Shown here in pieces: positions 53,901-62,569 of a DNA stretch of 64,000 nt. Within the stretch, counting starts at the first letter, position 1; every line of letters starts with the position of its first letter. The stretch is from Candidatus Eiseniibacteriota bacterium. GTDB taxonomy: Bacteria; Eisenbacteria; RBG-16-71-46. The notes beneath the pieces are model-generated. The model was not told where the DNA came from. It did not search any database and saw only the letters and a list, made by a program, of their open reading frames with translations. A program made the translations under genes and the position numbers. The stretch is from NCBI GenBank assembly GCA_016215625.1, contig JACRIW010000075.1, positions 1-64,000 on the forward strand, in the 5' to 3' direction.

Positions 53901-56900
53901 GCGCAACGAAGTCGCGGGGCTCGGCGACTGGAGCATCACGCCGAACCACTTCTACGACTTCGCGGGCAAGGGCACGCTGTACCTTGGCGATGGCCGAAGC
54001 CTGCCTGGCGACCTGATGGGACCGACGATTCGCTTGCTTTCGCGACCATTGTCGTCCGCCGCCATCTTTGATCTGGCATTTGCGGAAGACGGTGCGCTCT
54101 ACTACTCGGAGGCGGTTTCGGGCGGCAGTCAGATTCAACGATTCAGCCTCGACTCGAACACGGTGACCACGATCGCCAGTGGACTCGGCGCGCATGCCCG
54201 GTTCGCACTGACGCCTTCGGGAGACATCTATGTTGCGGAGCCCGATCAGCATCGTGTTCGGCTGCTGAAGCGAAACGGCCAGATCGTAAGCATCGCTGGC
54301 GATGCGCAGTTCAATGGAGAATCCGGCGACGGCGAATTGGCCGTGAATGCGCACCTCAAGGCGCCCTCGGCAATCGCGTTGGATCGCGATGGAACAATCT
54401 ACGTGGTCGATCAGGGTGCCCTGACCGTGAGGCGAATCTCTCCGGACGGGATCATCACACGGTTTGCCGGTACGGGCTCATCGCCCCCGAACTCCAACGA
54501 CATTGCTGGTGTCGCGACCCAGGTTCCGATCGACCCTGCCGAAGGACACCTTCGCGTCGGTCCAGATGGCGTGGTGTATTTCGCCGAGGGTGGCACGAAG
54601 CGCGTGCGGCGAGTAGCGAAGGACGGCATGCTCAGCACGGTGGCCACGCTTGGGTTCAGGGTCGCCGATGTCACGTTCGGTCCCGACGGAGTGTTGTACG
54701 CGGCCACCGGGTATCGACTCATCTCGAACCCGACCGCCGGCGGCATCTACCGAATCGTGCCCGGCGAGAACCCCGTCCGAATCGCCGGCGGTGGGTCGGC
54801 CGGGTACGGCTCCTCGCCGGCCGTCTCCGCGCTGAGCATCGCACTCGACTTCCAGTCCGCCCTGGCGATCAACCAAGACGGACGCATGGTGACCGGCATG
54901 TGGACTACCACCAGCTACCTCTCCATTCTCGAGCCGACCATGCCCGGCTACTCGCTCTCGGAGTACGTCGTGCCGAGCCGCGATGCGAGCGAGAAGTACG
55001 TCTTCGACGTCACCGGACGCCACCTGCGCACGCTCGACGTGCTCACCGGCGGCACCCGGGAGGCGTTCACGTACCTCGGTTTCGGGCCCAACGAAGTCCG
55101 TTTGCACGCGATTCGCGACCTGAACGGCGACTCCACAGTCATCTACCGCGACGCGAACGGAACTGCGACGAGCATCGCTTCAACCGATGGTCACATCACG
55201 ACGCTACAGTTCCAGAGCGCGCGCCTTGCATCGGTGACGAACCCCGCCGCCGAGGTCACTCGGCTGTTCGCTCACCCATCGAGCGGGCTGCTCGATTCGC
55301 TGCGCGATGCGCGCGGGGTCTCGCATCACTTCCTATATGACGGCGACGGCAAGCTCATGCGGGACCTGGCCGGCGACGGGTTCTCGACGACGTTGTCGGC
55401 TGAAATGGTTCCGGATGATTCACTCCCGGACCGGCGAGTCGTGGCCACCAGCGCCCTGTTCCGGACCTCCTCCTACGCCGTGGACTTTCTCGACGGGCTG
55501 CCGGCTGAAGTCAGAACTGCAACTGGGCCGGATGGCCTCGCCTCCACTACGGCGCGCAGCCCGGATGAGCGCGTGACGACGACCGCGCCCGACGGGACCA
55601 CCACGAGTTCGGTCGCCAGGTCCGATCCGCGATTCGGCATGCAGGCTCCTTACGCGGGGCAAGTGACGGTGGACTGGGGCGGCATCAACGGGGGCGCGAC
55701 GCAGAACAGCAGTGTTACGATGGATCGAACGGCGGGAGTCGCAGGTGAGCTGACGACCACGACGACCGTGAACACGACGCGAGCGTACGTGACGCACTAC
55801 AAGCTCATCGGCGCCGACCGGACCGTGACCCTCACGCCTCCGAAGACGACGCGCGCCGTCTCCATGATCGTGGACAGCGTCGGTCGTCCCTTGAAGGTCA
55901 CCACGCCCGGCGCTCTTGCCGACGTCTTCACGCACTACGACTCCCGAGGCCGAGTGGACACGCTGCGAGTGGGTGGCCGACGCTGGGAGTACCACTACGA
56001 AGACGCCCGCGGCCGGCTCACGCGGATCGTGGATCCTCTGAACCGCGAGACGAGCTTTGCGTACGATGCGGCCGATCGGATGGTTTCGCAGACCTTCCCC
56101 GGAGGCACGGCCATCGTCCACTTCGAACACGACGCGAACGGCAACCTCACCGGGCTGCAGCCTCCGGGCCGCGAGTACCACCGGTTCGCGCTGACGCCGG
56201 GTGAGCTGACACGTCTGTACGATCCGCCGAACGAGCCCGGAGTTCCGGTGGACACGACGCACTACGAGTTCGACGCCGACCGCGAGCTGACTCGGATGGA
56301 CCGCCCGGACGGCCAGTCGGTGTTCCTGGGCTACGACAACAGTTCAGGTCGACTGACGAGCGTGACGCAGCCGCGGGGCAGCTCGATCCTCGGCTACAAC
56401 GTCGTCGGCCAGGTCGCGAGCCTGAGTTCGCCCGACGGTGTCGGATTGACGTTCGGCCACGACGGCCCGCTGCCGACGAGCGAAGCGTGGAACTTCGGCG
56501 GCGGCATCACGGCGAGCACGGAGTACGTCTACGACGCGAACCTGTGGCCGACGCGCCAGAAGGTGACGGGAGCGGTCGGCGCGGTGAGCGACGCGGTGTA
56601 TGGGTTCGACCTCGACGGACTGGTGACGTCCGTGACACTGCCGGGTGGGAGCGTCACGATCAAGCTGGCGCCGCACGACGTGACGAGCGTGCTGGACAGC
56701 ACGCGGGTTTCCGGCCTGGCCATGCGCTACGGACACAACGCCTACGCGGAGCTGACGTCGTGCGCAGCGTGGTATCGCACGGACACGCTGTACTCGGCGC
56801 GCCACGAGCGGGACCTGCTGGGCCGGATCACGCGGCTGGTCGAGACGGTGGGCGGTGTGACGACGGATCGCGCGTACCGCTACGACGACAACCGCGGCTG

Positions 56901-58065
56901 GCTGCTTGTCGTGCGTGACTCGCTCGCGCACGTGGTGCTCGGCAGCTACGCGTACGACGCGAACGGGAACCGCACCACGGTCGTGGATGGCCAGGGCAGC
57001 CGCATCGGCGCGCCCGACGCGCAGGACCGGCTGATGTCGCTGGGCAGCACGAGCTACACGTACACGGCCGCCGGTGAGCGCGTCACGCGCACGAGCGCCG
57101 CGGGCACGATGACGACGACGTACGACCCGCTGGGGAACCTGCTCAAGGTGCGGCTCTCGAGCGGGGACAGCGTGGAGTACGTGGTGGACGGCAAGAACCG
57201 CCGCGTGGGCCGCAAGTGGAACGGCACCCTGACGGCGCGCTGGGTGTACGGCAGCGATTTGGCGGTGGTGGGCGAACTGGACGCGAGCGGCGCGCTGGCG
57301 AAGCGGTTCGTGTACGCGAGCCGCGGCCACGTGCCCGACGTGATGGTCGTTCGCAACGCGAGCGGTGCGGACAGCGTGTACCGGCTGGTGACGGACCACC
57401 TGGGCAGCGTGCGGCTGGTGGTGAACGCGAACACCGGGTACGTGGCGCAGCGCCTGAACTACGACGCCTGGGGCGTGGTGACCGAGGACACGCGTCCGGG
57501 GTTCACGCCGTTCGGGTACGCGGGCGGGCTGTACGACGCGGCGACGGCGCTGGTGCGGTTCGGCGCGCGCGACTACGACCCGGACGCGGGCGTGTGGACG
57601 TGCAAGGATCCGGTGGGGTTCGCTTCGCGCGATCCCAATCTGTTCGCCTATTGCGCCGAGGATCCGATGAATAGTTGCGACCCGGCGGGGACATCTCGCG
57701 ACGACGTCGAGGCGATCGTGAAACAAATGAAAGCAAGCGTAGGGAGGATGACGCGCGATAAGCAGCGAAGGGGCCCGCCTGTGGTGAACAACATCGTGCG
57801 CAGCGCACACATGGCTTCGGGTGGCAGAATCGGACACGCCTATCTGGGGTGCGGAGAACAAGCCGCTGTCGTCCAGAATGACATGTACAAATTGCGGACT
57901 CGCGATAACTGGACGTTTGTCGTAGAGGGCAGCTACTTGCCTCAGTGGGAGCCGGGATTCGGCTTAACTGGGAATCACTTCTGGCTCACAGCCCGCTCCA
58001 GCAACCCGAGCGACCCTGTAATTGTCCTTGACCCTTGGCGGGGTGAATGGCGCGTACTGGAGTGA
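50989..58065 (+). CDS. Giant teneurin/RHS-like secreted protein with C-terminal cysteine-peptidase-like tip
   Basis: 2358 aa from GTG 50989 (GGGGAGG 8 bases upstream). Signal peptide to about residue 43 (ASA-AC). Then beta-sandwich domains; a carboxypeptidase-regulatory-like domain at about 488-575; the 'TGTPYALHYSSARVPGNRRPY' stretch seen at the start of RHS barrels (about 827); NHL repeats at about 1025-1270 ('GDIYVAEPDQHRVRLLKRNG', 'GTIYVVDQGALTVRRISPDG'); YD repeats at about 1335-2165; RHS core 'FGARDYDPDAGVWTCKDPVG'...'NSCDPAG' at about 2155-2234. NHL followed by a YD shell is the teneurin order. The last 124 residues are unrelated to the core: 'YLGC2288GEQAAVVQNDM', 'GNH2330FWLTARS', 'IVLD2348PWRGEW', a Cys-His-Asp set. 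The tip has lower GC and rarer codons (TTA, AAA). Confidence 0.9.
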   Translation: MRTLVFKTLRADRPRAGLLLFATLLALGLSHSHGFLQPSPASAACADTVIVQAAKTFTIPGASAVTFYEPCTLSVISGRRYLIEAITPSSAQVWTARIAYGGVEYFGAGDLSVANTLVSRVVEAKGAGMLKVSLTGPAGGRLVLRVTQVPEPQYGVYASGALTGSTSYGGTKTYTKYFSYPEGAPPSPHTLLMTNGNADSTGAFRTQNTEVWLNSTPVISAGEVTTGRAFLTRSVTLDAENTLQVTIPQGNANKRVRIDVFGTDESAPAVIVQTPSESTVTMAAKIPVSVHVEDAQTGVRLYLDGIERPLTNGTWTDSLSLPSGESTTQFLFTAVNGACLTAADTLHVIRTLAKPWLVVSNPTQELLTTSASSVTIAGNWEGRTNVRLTVNGEILSSNASSGSFQQSYPLAIGANTFTIRARDTFDSSTVCIRTVIREPLGSGAPEPSAPPIAATHRQDFRSTTEFLYGPGGVQIVPDTSDFQPDRVAVIRGRIVQSVESEEAIGLAHVRVSVVGHDEYGYTESRASGNYDLAVNGGGQLTLVFEREGFFTAYRTINVPWRDYARVEDVALKGFDTRVVSVDLTQSSMARGSTVDESGAFRTPSLIFKAGTQATVVDANGNSTPMSSSIEVRATEFTVGSDGPRRMPAPLPASSAYTHCVDLSVPGVAAGSHVQFSPPAAYYVENFLGLPVGTVVPVGSYQPGSGWKAEQNGLVVKIVSITGGVAALDLTGDGVAETDTALSKRGIDTPELERLGQAYAVGQTLWRSRVDHFSTWDWNFPFWWPADARDPDAGWPFWLGLMLGLCRECPGSVIEMENQTLREEIPLTGTPYALHYSSARVPGNRRPYQVRIPLWKQPLPASVNAVLWTMDVAGRRFEGRYASWEQGNAQQATPRYVDVEWDGRDAYGRDVIGTTNAHIKVGYAYAGVYGTANANGGSGAWGSPPSGARTSSSIRGDEGIRWVEFDLPLGTMRNEVAGLGDWSITPNHFYDFAGKGTLYLGDGRSLPGDLMGPTIRLLSRPLSSAAIFDLAFAEDGALYYSEAVSGGSQIQRFSLDSNTVTTIASGLGAHARFALTPSGDIYVAEPDQHRVRLLKRNGQIVSIAGDAQFNGESGDGELAVNAHLKAPSAIALDRDGTIYVVDQGALTVRRISPDGIITRFAGTGSSPPNSNDIAGVATQVPIDPAEGHLRVGPDGVVYFAEGGTKRVRRVAKDGMLSTVATLGFRVADVTFGPDGVLYAATGYRLISNPTAGGIYRIVPGENPVRIAGGGSAGYGSSPAVSALSIALDFQSALAINQDGRMVTGMWTTTSYLSILEPTMPGYSLSEYVVPSRDASEKYVFDVTGRHLRTLDVLTGGTREAFTYLGFGPNEVRLHAIRDLNGDSTVIYRDANGTATSIASTDGHITTLQFQSARLASVTNPAAEVTRLFAHPSSGLLDSLRDARGVSHHFLYDGDGKLMRDLAGDGFSTTLSAEMVPDDSLPDRRVVATSALFRTSSYAVDFLDGLPAEVRTATGPDGLASTTARSPDERVTTTAPDGTTTSSVARSDPRFGMQAPYAGQVTVDWGGINGGATQNSSVTMDRTAGVAGELTTTTTVNTTRAYVTHYKLIGADRTVTLTPPKTTRAVSMIVDSVGRPLKVTTPGALADVFTHYDSRGRVDTLRVGGRRWEYHYEDARGRLTRIVDPLNRETSFAYDAADRMVSQTFPGGTAIVHFEHDANGNLTGLQPPGREYHRFALTPGELTRLYDPPNEPGVPVDTTHYEFDADRELTRMDRPDGQSVFLGYDNSSGRLTSVTQPRGSSILGYNVVGQVASLSSPDGVGLTFGHDGPLPTSEAWNFGGGITASTEYVYDANLWPTRQKVTGAVGAVSDAVYGFDLDGLVTSVTLPGGSVTIKLAPHDVTSVLDSTRVSGLAMRYGHNAYAELTSCAAWYRTDTLYSARHERDLLGRITRLVETVGGVTTDRAYRYDDNRGWLLVVRDSLAHVVLGSYAYDANGNRTTVVDGQGSRIGAPDAQDRLMSLGSTSYTYTAAGERVTRTSAAGTMTTTYDPLGNLLKVRLSSGDSVEYVVDGKNRRVGRKWNGTLTARWVYGSDLAVVGELDASGALAKRFVYASRGHVPDVMVVRNASGADSVYRLVTDHLGSVRLVVNANTGYVAQRLNYDAWGVVTEDTRPGFTPFGYAGGLYDAATALVRFGARDYDPDAGVWTCKDPVGFASRDPNLFAYCAEDPMNSCDPAGTSRDDVEAIVKQMKASVGRMTRDKQRRGPPVVNNIVRSAHMASGGRIGHAYLGCGEQAAVVQNDMYKLRTRDNWTFVVEGSYLPQWEPGFGLTGNHFWLTARSSNPSDPVIVLDPWRGEWRVLE

Positions 58066-58124
58066 TGTCGGGATCGCGGGGAAGGCTGACATGTTTGAGC
58101 GAGGCGAACCCACAAGGAGTGGAA

Positions 58125-58394
58125 ATGCGAGGGCCATCTTTCATGGAGGAGGTTGGGGCCGGTGCGCTCGCGATTGTGGTGCTTGCATTGAGCGCGCCCA
58201 ACTTACCTACAGTCACTTCTGCCGCGCGGGGGCCATTGCCGTTGGGTGGAGTGGAGCGCGTCACCCTCTTCGGATTCTTCGCGTTGGCGCTGATTCTCGT
58301 CACGGCAGTCTCGGTTGGGCGACGAAGATCGGGAATTCTGCGAGTCGCAGGCTGGGGTGGCCTGATCGTCTGGCTTGCTCTGAAGCTCGCCTGA
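58125..58394 (+). CDS. Small membrane protein, candidate immunity protein
   Basis: 89 aa from ATG 58125 with AAGGAG 5 bases upstream, 59 bases after the RHS stop, same strand. Two to three hydrophobic helices ('GAGALAIVVLALSAP', 'VTLFGFFALALILVTAV', 'GGLIVWLALKLA') separated by short basic loops. No family recognised. In polymorphic-toxin loci the gene directly after the toxin tip usually encodes immunity; position and composition shared with the tip support that reading here, but it is inference. Confidence 0.6.
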   Translation: MRGPSFMEEVGAGALAIVVLALSAPNLPTVTSAARGPLPLGGVERVTLFGFFALALILVTAVSVGRRRSGILRVAGWGGLIVWLALKLA

Positions 58395-58484
58395 TCGCCC
58401 GCAGCAATTGGCAATGCAGGGTGAGGGAATGCCGCCCGGCGCCCGCAGCGTCCCGCACGGTAGGGACTCGACCACCACGAACAA

Positions 58485-58513
58485 GCCGTCTGGCGCGCCT
58501 TCCGCCAGACGGC
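58485..58513 (-). terminator. Terminator of the OPT gene
   Basis: Perfect 11-bp stem GCCGTCTGGCG/CGCCAGACGGC, 7-base loop, 23 bases beyond the OPT stop; TTGTTCG follows on the minus strand. It could also end the plus-strand RHS-immunity transcript. The rest of 58395-58536 holds nothing else I can name. Confidence 0.7.
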
Positions 58514-58536
58514 CGACGTCTTGAATTTCGCGACGC

Positions 58537-60525
58537 CTACTTGCCCGCGAGCAGCCCCAGCGCCGTCGCGAGCATGGCGAGCAGCGCCTTCATGATGGAC
58601 TCGCCGGCGACGAGGCCCGAGGCGATGGGCACGTTGAACGTGTCCTGGCTCTTCTTGTGGACGAGGCTCCACACCCACGCGATGGTCGCGCCGATCGTGA
58701 ACGCGAGCGCGTTGCTGAAGAACACGACCCAGCCGAGGCCGAGGCCCATGGCGGACGGCAGCCACTGCTTCGCCTTGGGGAACGACTTCTCGAGTACGGG
58801 CAGCAACACGCCGATCAGCGAGCCGATCAAAATGGCCCAGCGCGCCGACACCGGCAGGCTGTCGATGCCGTTCGACAGCACGCGCGCGACGGCTTCCCAG
58901 GTGCGCGTCGCAGGCAGCGGGAACTTCTCGAGCGCGGCGTCGTTCGGGATCAGCAGGTACCACGCCGGCACCACCGCGAGCGTGCCGAAGAAGATGCCGA
59001 CGAACTGCGCGATGAACTGCTTGCGCGGGTTCGCGCCCAGCAGGTAACCGCTCTTCAGGTCCGTGAGCAGGTCCGCGGAGCTCGAAGCGCTGTTCGCGCC
59101 GACGCCGGCCGACATGAGGTTGTGCGTCACGTTGCCGGGCGAGATGAGCGCGAAGATCAGCTGCATGACCTTGCCCATCGCGCCGACCGGGGTCGTGTCC
59201 GTCTCGCCGGTCGCGCGGCAGGCCACGAGCGTCAGCACGAACGACATGCCGATCGCGATGAGGCCGGCCCACCAGTGGATCTGGAACGCGAGCATCTGCA
59301 CCGCGAGCATCGCGATGCTGATCGGGATGAAGCCGGCGACGAGCCACGAGTTCGGCACTTCGATCGCCGCCATCTTCGCTTCGATGTCCGCGTCGGCGCC
59401 GGTCGCGGCGCTCTTCGCCTGCTTGAGCGACGTGAACGACCTCGCGACGGTCTTCCACTGCAGCGCGAGCGAGGTGAGCGAGGAGAACACCATCAGCGAG
59501 GTACCGCCCCACAGCGCCCAGCGCACGGGGTGGAACAGCGTGCCGCCGCCGACGGCGGGCAGGTTCACGACGGCGTTCGCGACGCCGGCCTGCGCCGCGT
59601 CGAGCGAGTACAGCCACGGCGCGACGAAGAAGTAGAGCAGCGAAGACGCCGCGAGCATGGACAGCGACACGCGCAGGCCGACGATCTGGCCGGCGGCGAT
59701 GAGCAGCACGCTCGGCTCGAAGCCGAAGCCGACGAGGGGCTTGCCGCCGACGAGCGAGAAGCCCGCGGCCGGGATCTGCTCGGGCAGGTGCACGTCGAAG
59801 AAGCGCGTGCGCATCATCGTGAAGAAGTTGCCCAGCGCGACGAACTGGTCCTCGGCGGTGTTCATGACGCCGACCAGGGCGCCGATCGCGAGCGAGATGA
59901 CGAGCGAGTAGGCCTTCTGCAGCGCCTCGCCGCTCTTGCTGTAGAGCGACTGGAGCGTCGTCGCGGCGGCGATGCCGGAGGGGAAGGGCAGCTGCTCGTG
60001 GTTGATCATCTGCCGCTTCATCGGGATCGCGAGGAACACGCCCATCGCGCCCGTGGCGAGCGTGAACGAGGCGACGACCAGCCAGGGCTGGTGGCGGTGC
60101 TGCGGGTCGAGCAGCAGCAGCGCGCCGAAGGCCGTGGCGATCGTGGCGCCGGTCGAGTACCCGGCCGCCGAGGCCGTGGACTGCATGCAGTTCGTCTCGA
60201 GCAGCGACATCTGGGAGAGTTTGCCGCCGGTCAGCGCGCGGAAGGCGTTCCAGATGACGTACGAGATCACGCAGGACGTGATGGCGACGCCGAACGACCA
60301 GCCCACCTTGAGGGTGGTGTAGAGGTTCGAGACCGACATCAGCATGCCGAGGACGCCGCCCATGAGCACCGCACGCAGGGTCAGCTGCGGCATCCGGTCA
60401 CCCTGGTAGGCGTGGGTGTACCAGTTCAGGTCCTTCTGCTCGGGCGTGGCGTCGGGCGGGAGCGGCGGCAGGTACGGCAGCCCGCCATTGTCCGCGGCGG
60501 GGGTGGAGGTTTCAGGGGTCGCCAT
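58537..60525 (-). CDS. OPT-family oligopeptide/metal-chelate transporter
   Basis: 662 aa from ATG 60525 with GAGG 5 bases upstream. Fourteen to sixteen membrane helices. OPT features: 'LTLRAVLMGGVLGMLMSVSNLYTTLKVGWSFG', 'SQMSLLETNCMQSTASAAGYSTGATIATAFGALL', 'QLIFALISPGNVTHNLMSAGVGANSASSSADLLTDLKSGYLLGANPRKQF'. Proton-coupled uptake of oligopeptides or siderophore-like metal chelates; bacterial members are mostly uncharacterised. Its last 30 codons are duplicated at 48713-48805. Confidence 0.93.
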   Translation of the reverse strand: MATPETSTPAADNGGLPYLPPLPPDATPEQKDLNWYTHAYQGDRMPQLTLRAVLMGGVLGMLMSVSNLYTTLKVGWSFGVAITSCVISYVIWNAFRALTGGKLSQMSLLETNCMQSTASAAGYSTGATIATAFGALLLLDPQHRHQPWLVVASFTLATGAMGVFLAIPMKRQMINHEQLPFPSGIAAATTLQSLYSKSGEALQKAYSLVISLAIGALVGVMNTAEDQFVALGNFFTMMRTRFFDVHLPEQIPAAGFSLVGGKPLVGFGFEPSVLLIAAGQIVGLRVSLSMLAASSLLYFFVAPWLYSLDAAQAGVANAVVNLPAVGGGTLFHPVRWALWGGTSLMVFSSLTSLALQWKTVARSFTSLKQAKSAATGADADIEAKMAAIEVPNSWLVAGFIPISIAMLAVQMLAFQIHWWAGLIAIGMSFVLTLVACRATGETDTTPVGAMGKVMQLIFALISPGNVTHNLMSAGVGANSASSSADLLTDLKSGYLLGANPRKQFIAQFVGIFFGTLAVVPAWYLLIPNDAALEKFPLPATRTWEAVARVLSNGIDSLPVSARWAILIGSLIGVLLPVLEKSFPKAKQWLPSAMGLGLGWVVFFSNALAFTIGATIAWVWSLVHKKSQDTFNVPIASGLVAGESIMKALLAMLATALGLLAGK

Positions 60526-60654
60526 GAGGACCTCGGTGAGGGTCGAATGTCGGTGCCGCAACGGTTTGCGGAGTTGTCGCGGCGGCCACGCTAGGCACTT
60601 CGGCCGCTCAGTGCAATAGCGAGGTCAACTTTGCCGGCCCGGGCCCCTCGGGCA

Positions 60655-60707
60655 TTGACCAACTTCATTCGAACCCATACCTTGCGGCCTCACTCTAACG
60701 CTAGCGT
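60655..60707 (+). promoter_or_regulatory. Promoter and putative MerR operator
   Basis: TTGACC (60655-60660), 17 bases, TACCTT (60678-60683). Downstream, ACGCTAGCGT at 60698-60707 is a perfect 10-bp palindrome within an imperfect longer dyad, ending 7 bases before the ATG at 60714. Binding there would block transcription or ribosome access, suggesting autoregulation by the MerR protein. Confidence 0.55.
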
Positions 60708-60713
60708 AAGGGT

Positions 60714-61298
60714 ATGACTTCCTCTTCTCTTCCTTCCCAGGCTCCGGCCACGCCGGGCACCCCGAACTCCACGCTCCTTCGCGTCGGCGACATCGCCAAG
60801 GCGACGGGCAAGACCGTGCGTGCGATCCACCTCTACGAGGAACTGGGGCTGCTGCGCCCGGCCACCCGGTCGAGCGGCGGCTTCCGCCTCTACGACCACT
60901 CGGCGGTGGACCGCGTGCGCTGGATCGATTCGCTGCACGGCCTCGGCTTCTCGCTGCAGGAGATGCGCGAGGTGCTGCAGAACTGGTGGAGCGCCGACGA
61001 GGGCGCCTCGGCCATGACCAGCCTGCGCGACCTGTTCTCGCGCAAGCTCGAGGAGACGCGGGACCTGATCCGGCGCCACCAGCAGCTCGAGCACGAGCTC
61101 GAGGAAGGACTCCGCTACCTGGCGACGTGCGAGAACTGCGCGGCGCCCGGCCCGGTGCACGAGTGCGTGAACTGCGCGCAGGACCACGGCGTGAAGTCGC
61201 CGCCCCCGCTCGTCGCCGGCATCAAGACCAGCCCCGAGAACGCGCGCAAGTCGTCGCGCCCCGCGTTCGTCCGGGTCGAGGACATTTCCACTTCATAG
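60714..61298 (+). CDS. MerR-family regulator with C-terminal cysteine cluster, ahead of suf
   Basis: 194 aa; a Ser/Pro-rich N-terminus of about 20 residues, then the MerR winged helix ('LLRVGDIAKATGKTVRAIHLYEELGLLRPATRSSGGFRLYDHSAVDRVRWIDSLHGLGFSLQEM'), a dimerisation coiled coil and C139-x2-C142-x8-C151-x2-C154. This spacing differs from SoxR (CX2CXCX5C) but could hold zinc or an Fe-S cluster. It sits 60 bases before sufA-like and suf genes in the same direction, so it plausibly senses Fe-S or metal status and controls suf. Confidence 0.85.
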   Translation: MTSSSLPSQAPATPGTPNSTLLRVGDIAKATGKTVRAIHLYEELGLLRPATRSSGGFRLYDHSAVDRVRWIDSLHGLGFSLQEMREVLQNWWSADEGASAMTSLRDLFSRKLEETRDLIRRHQQLEHELEEGLRYLATCENCAAPGPVHECVNCAQDHGVKSPPPLVAGIKTSPENARKSSRPAFVRVEDISTS

Positions 61299-61357
61299 CA
61301 CGGCGCGGGCCCCAGGGGACCCGCGCGCACCGTCACCACGAAAGGAGCACGAGGCAC

Positions 61358-61681
61358 ATGATCACGATGACTCCCGCAGCCGCGGAAAAGGTGAAGGAGC
61401 TTCTCACGCAGCGTGGCACCCCGGAATCCGGGCTGCGGATCGGTGTGCGTGGCGGCGGCTGCTCGGGCAACTCGTACTTCATGGAGTTCTGCGAGAGCGG
61501 CACGGACGGCGACGACACGCTCGACACGCACGGCGTGAAGCTGTTCGTGGACCTCAAGAGCATGGTGCTTCTCGGCGGCACCGAGATCGACTACGTCGAG
61601 GGACTGATGGGCGCGGGTTTCAAGTTCAACAACCCGAACGTGAAGCACAACTGCGCTTGCGGCGAGAGCTTCTCGGCTTAG
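61358..61681 (+). CDS. sufA: A-type Fe-S cluster carrier (SufA/IscA/ErpA-like)
   Basis: 107 aa, ATG 61358 with AAAGGAG further upstream. The three cluster-binding cysteines are Cys35 ('[10 protein letters not shown]'), Cys99 and Cys101 ('HNCACGESF'), the invariant HesB/YadR/YfhF pattern. Accepts clusters from SufBC(D) and hands them to apoproteins. ErpA/IscA cannot be separated from SufA by sequence alone; location with sufCB favours SufA. Confidence 0.9.
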   Translation: MITMTPAAAEKVKELLTQRGTPESGLRIGVRGGGCSGNSYFMEFCESGTDGDDTLDTHGVKLFVDLKSMVLLGGTEIDYVEGLMGAGFKFNNPNVKHNCACGESFSA

Positions 61682-61781
61682 GCACACACACACGCGCACG
61701 GCGGCGCCCCGGACGGGGCGCGGGCACGGAGGCGCGATCGACCGCTCCGCTCGTAGCAGCGGCGCACGGGTGACGAACGAC

Positions 61782-62569
61782 ATGAGCCAGACGTCCGAAC
61801 TGATCGTCAACGACCTCCACGTTTCCGTGGAGGGCAAGGAAATCCTCAAGGGGCTGTCGCTGGAGATCGCGAAGGGCGAGATCCACGCCATCATGGGCCC
61901 GAACGGCTCGGGCAAGAGCACGTTCGCGAACACGCTCATGGGTCACCCGAAGTACGAAGTGACGAGCGGCGAGATCCTGTTCCGCGGCGAGAGCATCCTC
62001 GAGATGGAGACGGACGAGCGCGCGCGCGCCGGCCTCTTCATGGCCTTCCAGTACCCGGTCGCCATCCCCGGGCTGACGTTCGCGAGCTTCCTGCGCGCCG
62101 CGCTCAACGCGCGCATCGCGCCGGCCGCGGGCGAGGACGGCAAGATGCCGACCAAGAAGGGCATCGCTCCGAAGGAGTTCCGCAAGCTCATGCTCGAGCA
62201 GATGGCGGTGCTCAAGATGGACGAGAAGTTCGCGACGCGTTACCTGAACGACGGCTTCTCGGGCGGCGAGAAGAAGCGCGCCGAGATCCTCCAGATGGCG
62301 ATGCTCAAGCCCACGATCGCGATCATGGACGAGACCGACTCCGGCCTCGACATCGACGCGCTGCGCATCGTGTCCGAAGGCGTGAACGCGCTCGCGGGCC
62401 CGGAGATGGGTGTGCTCGTGATCACGCACTACAACCGCATCCTCAACTACATCAAGCCGCACAAGGTCCACGTCATGGTGGACGGACGCATCGTCACGAG
62501 CGGCGGTCCCGAGATGGCGCTCGAGCTCGAGGCGAAGGGTTACGACTGGGTCCGCGAGGAGGTGGCGCA

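Noticed and set aside
58091..59047. Alternative ORF after the RHS gene starting MFERGEP
   Set aside because: It runs antisense through the OPT gene, has no Shine-Dalgarno, and its composition is random-like; the 58125 frame has a ribosome site and coherent membrane helices.
61696..61781. Possible second MerR-controlled promoter before sufC
   Set aside because: Short GC-rich spacer with weak palindromes (CCGCTCCGCT...AGCAGCGG) but no -10/-35 or ACGCTAGCGT copy.
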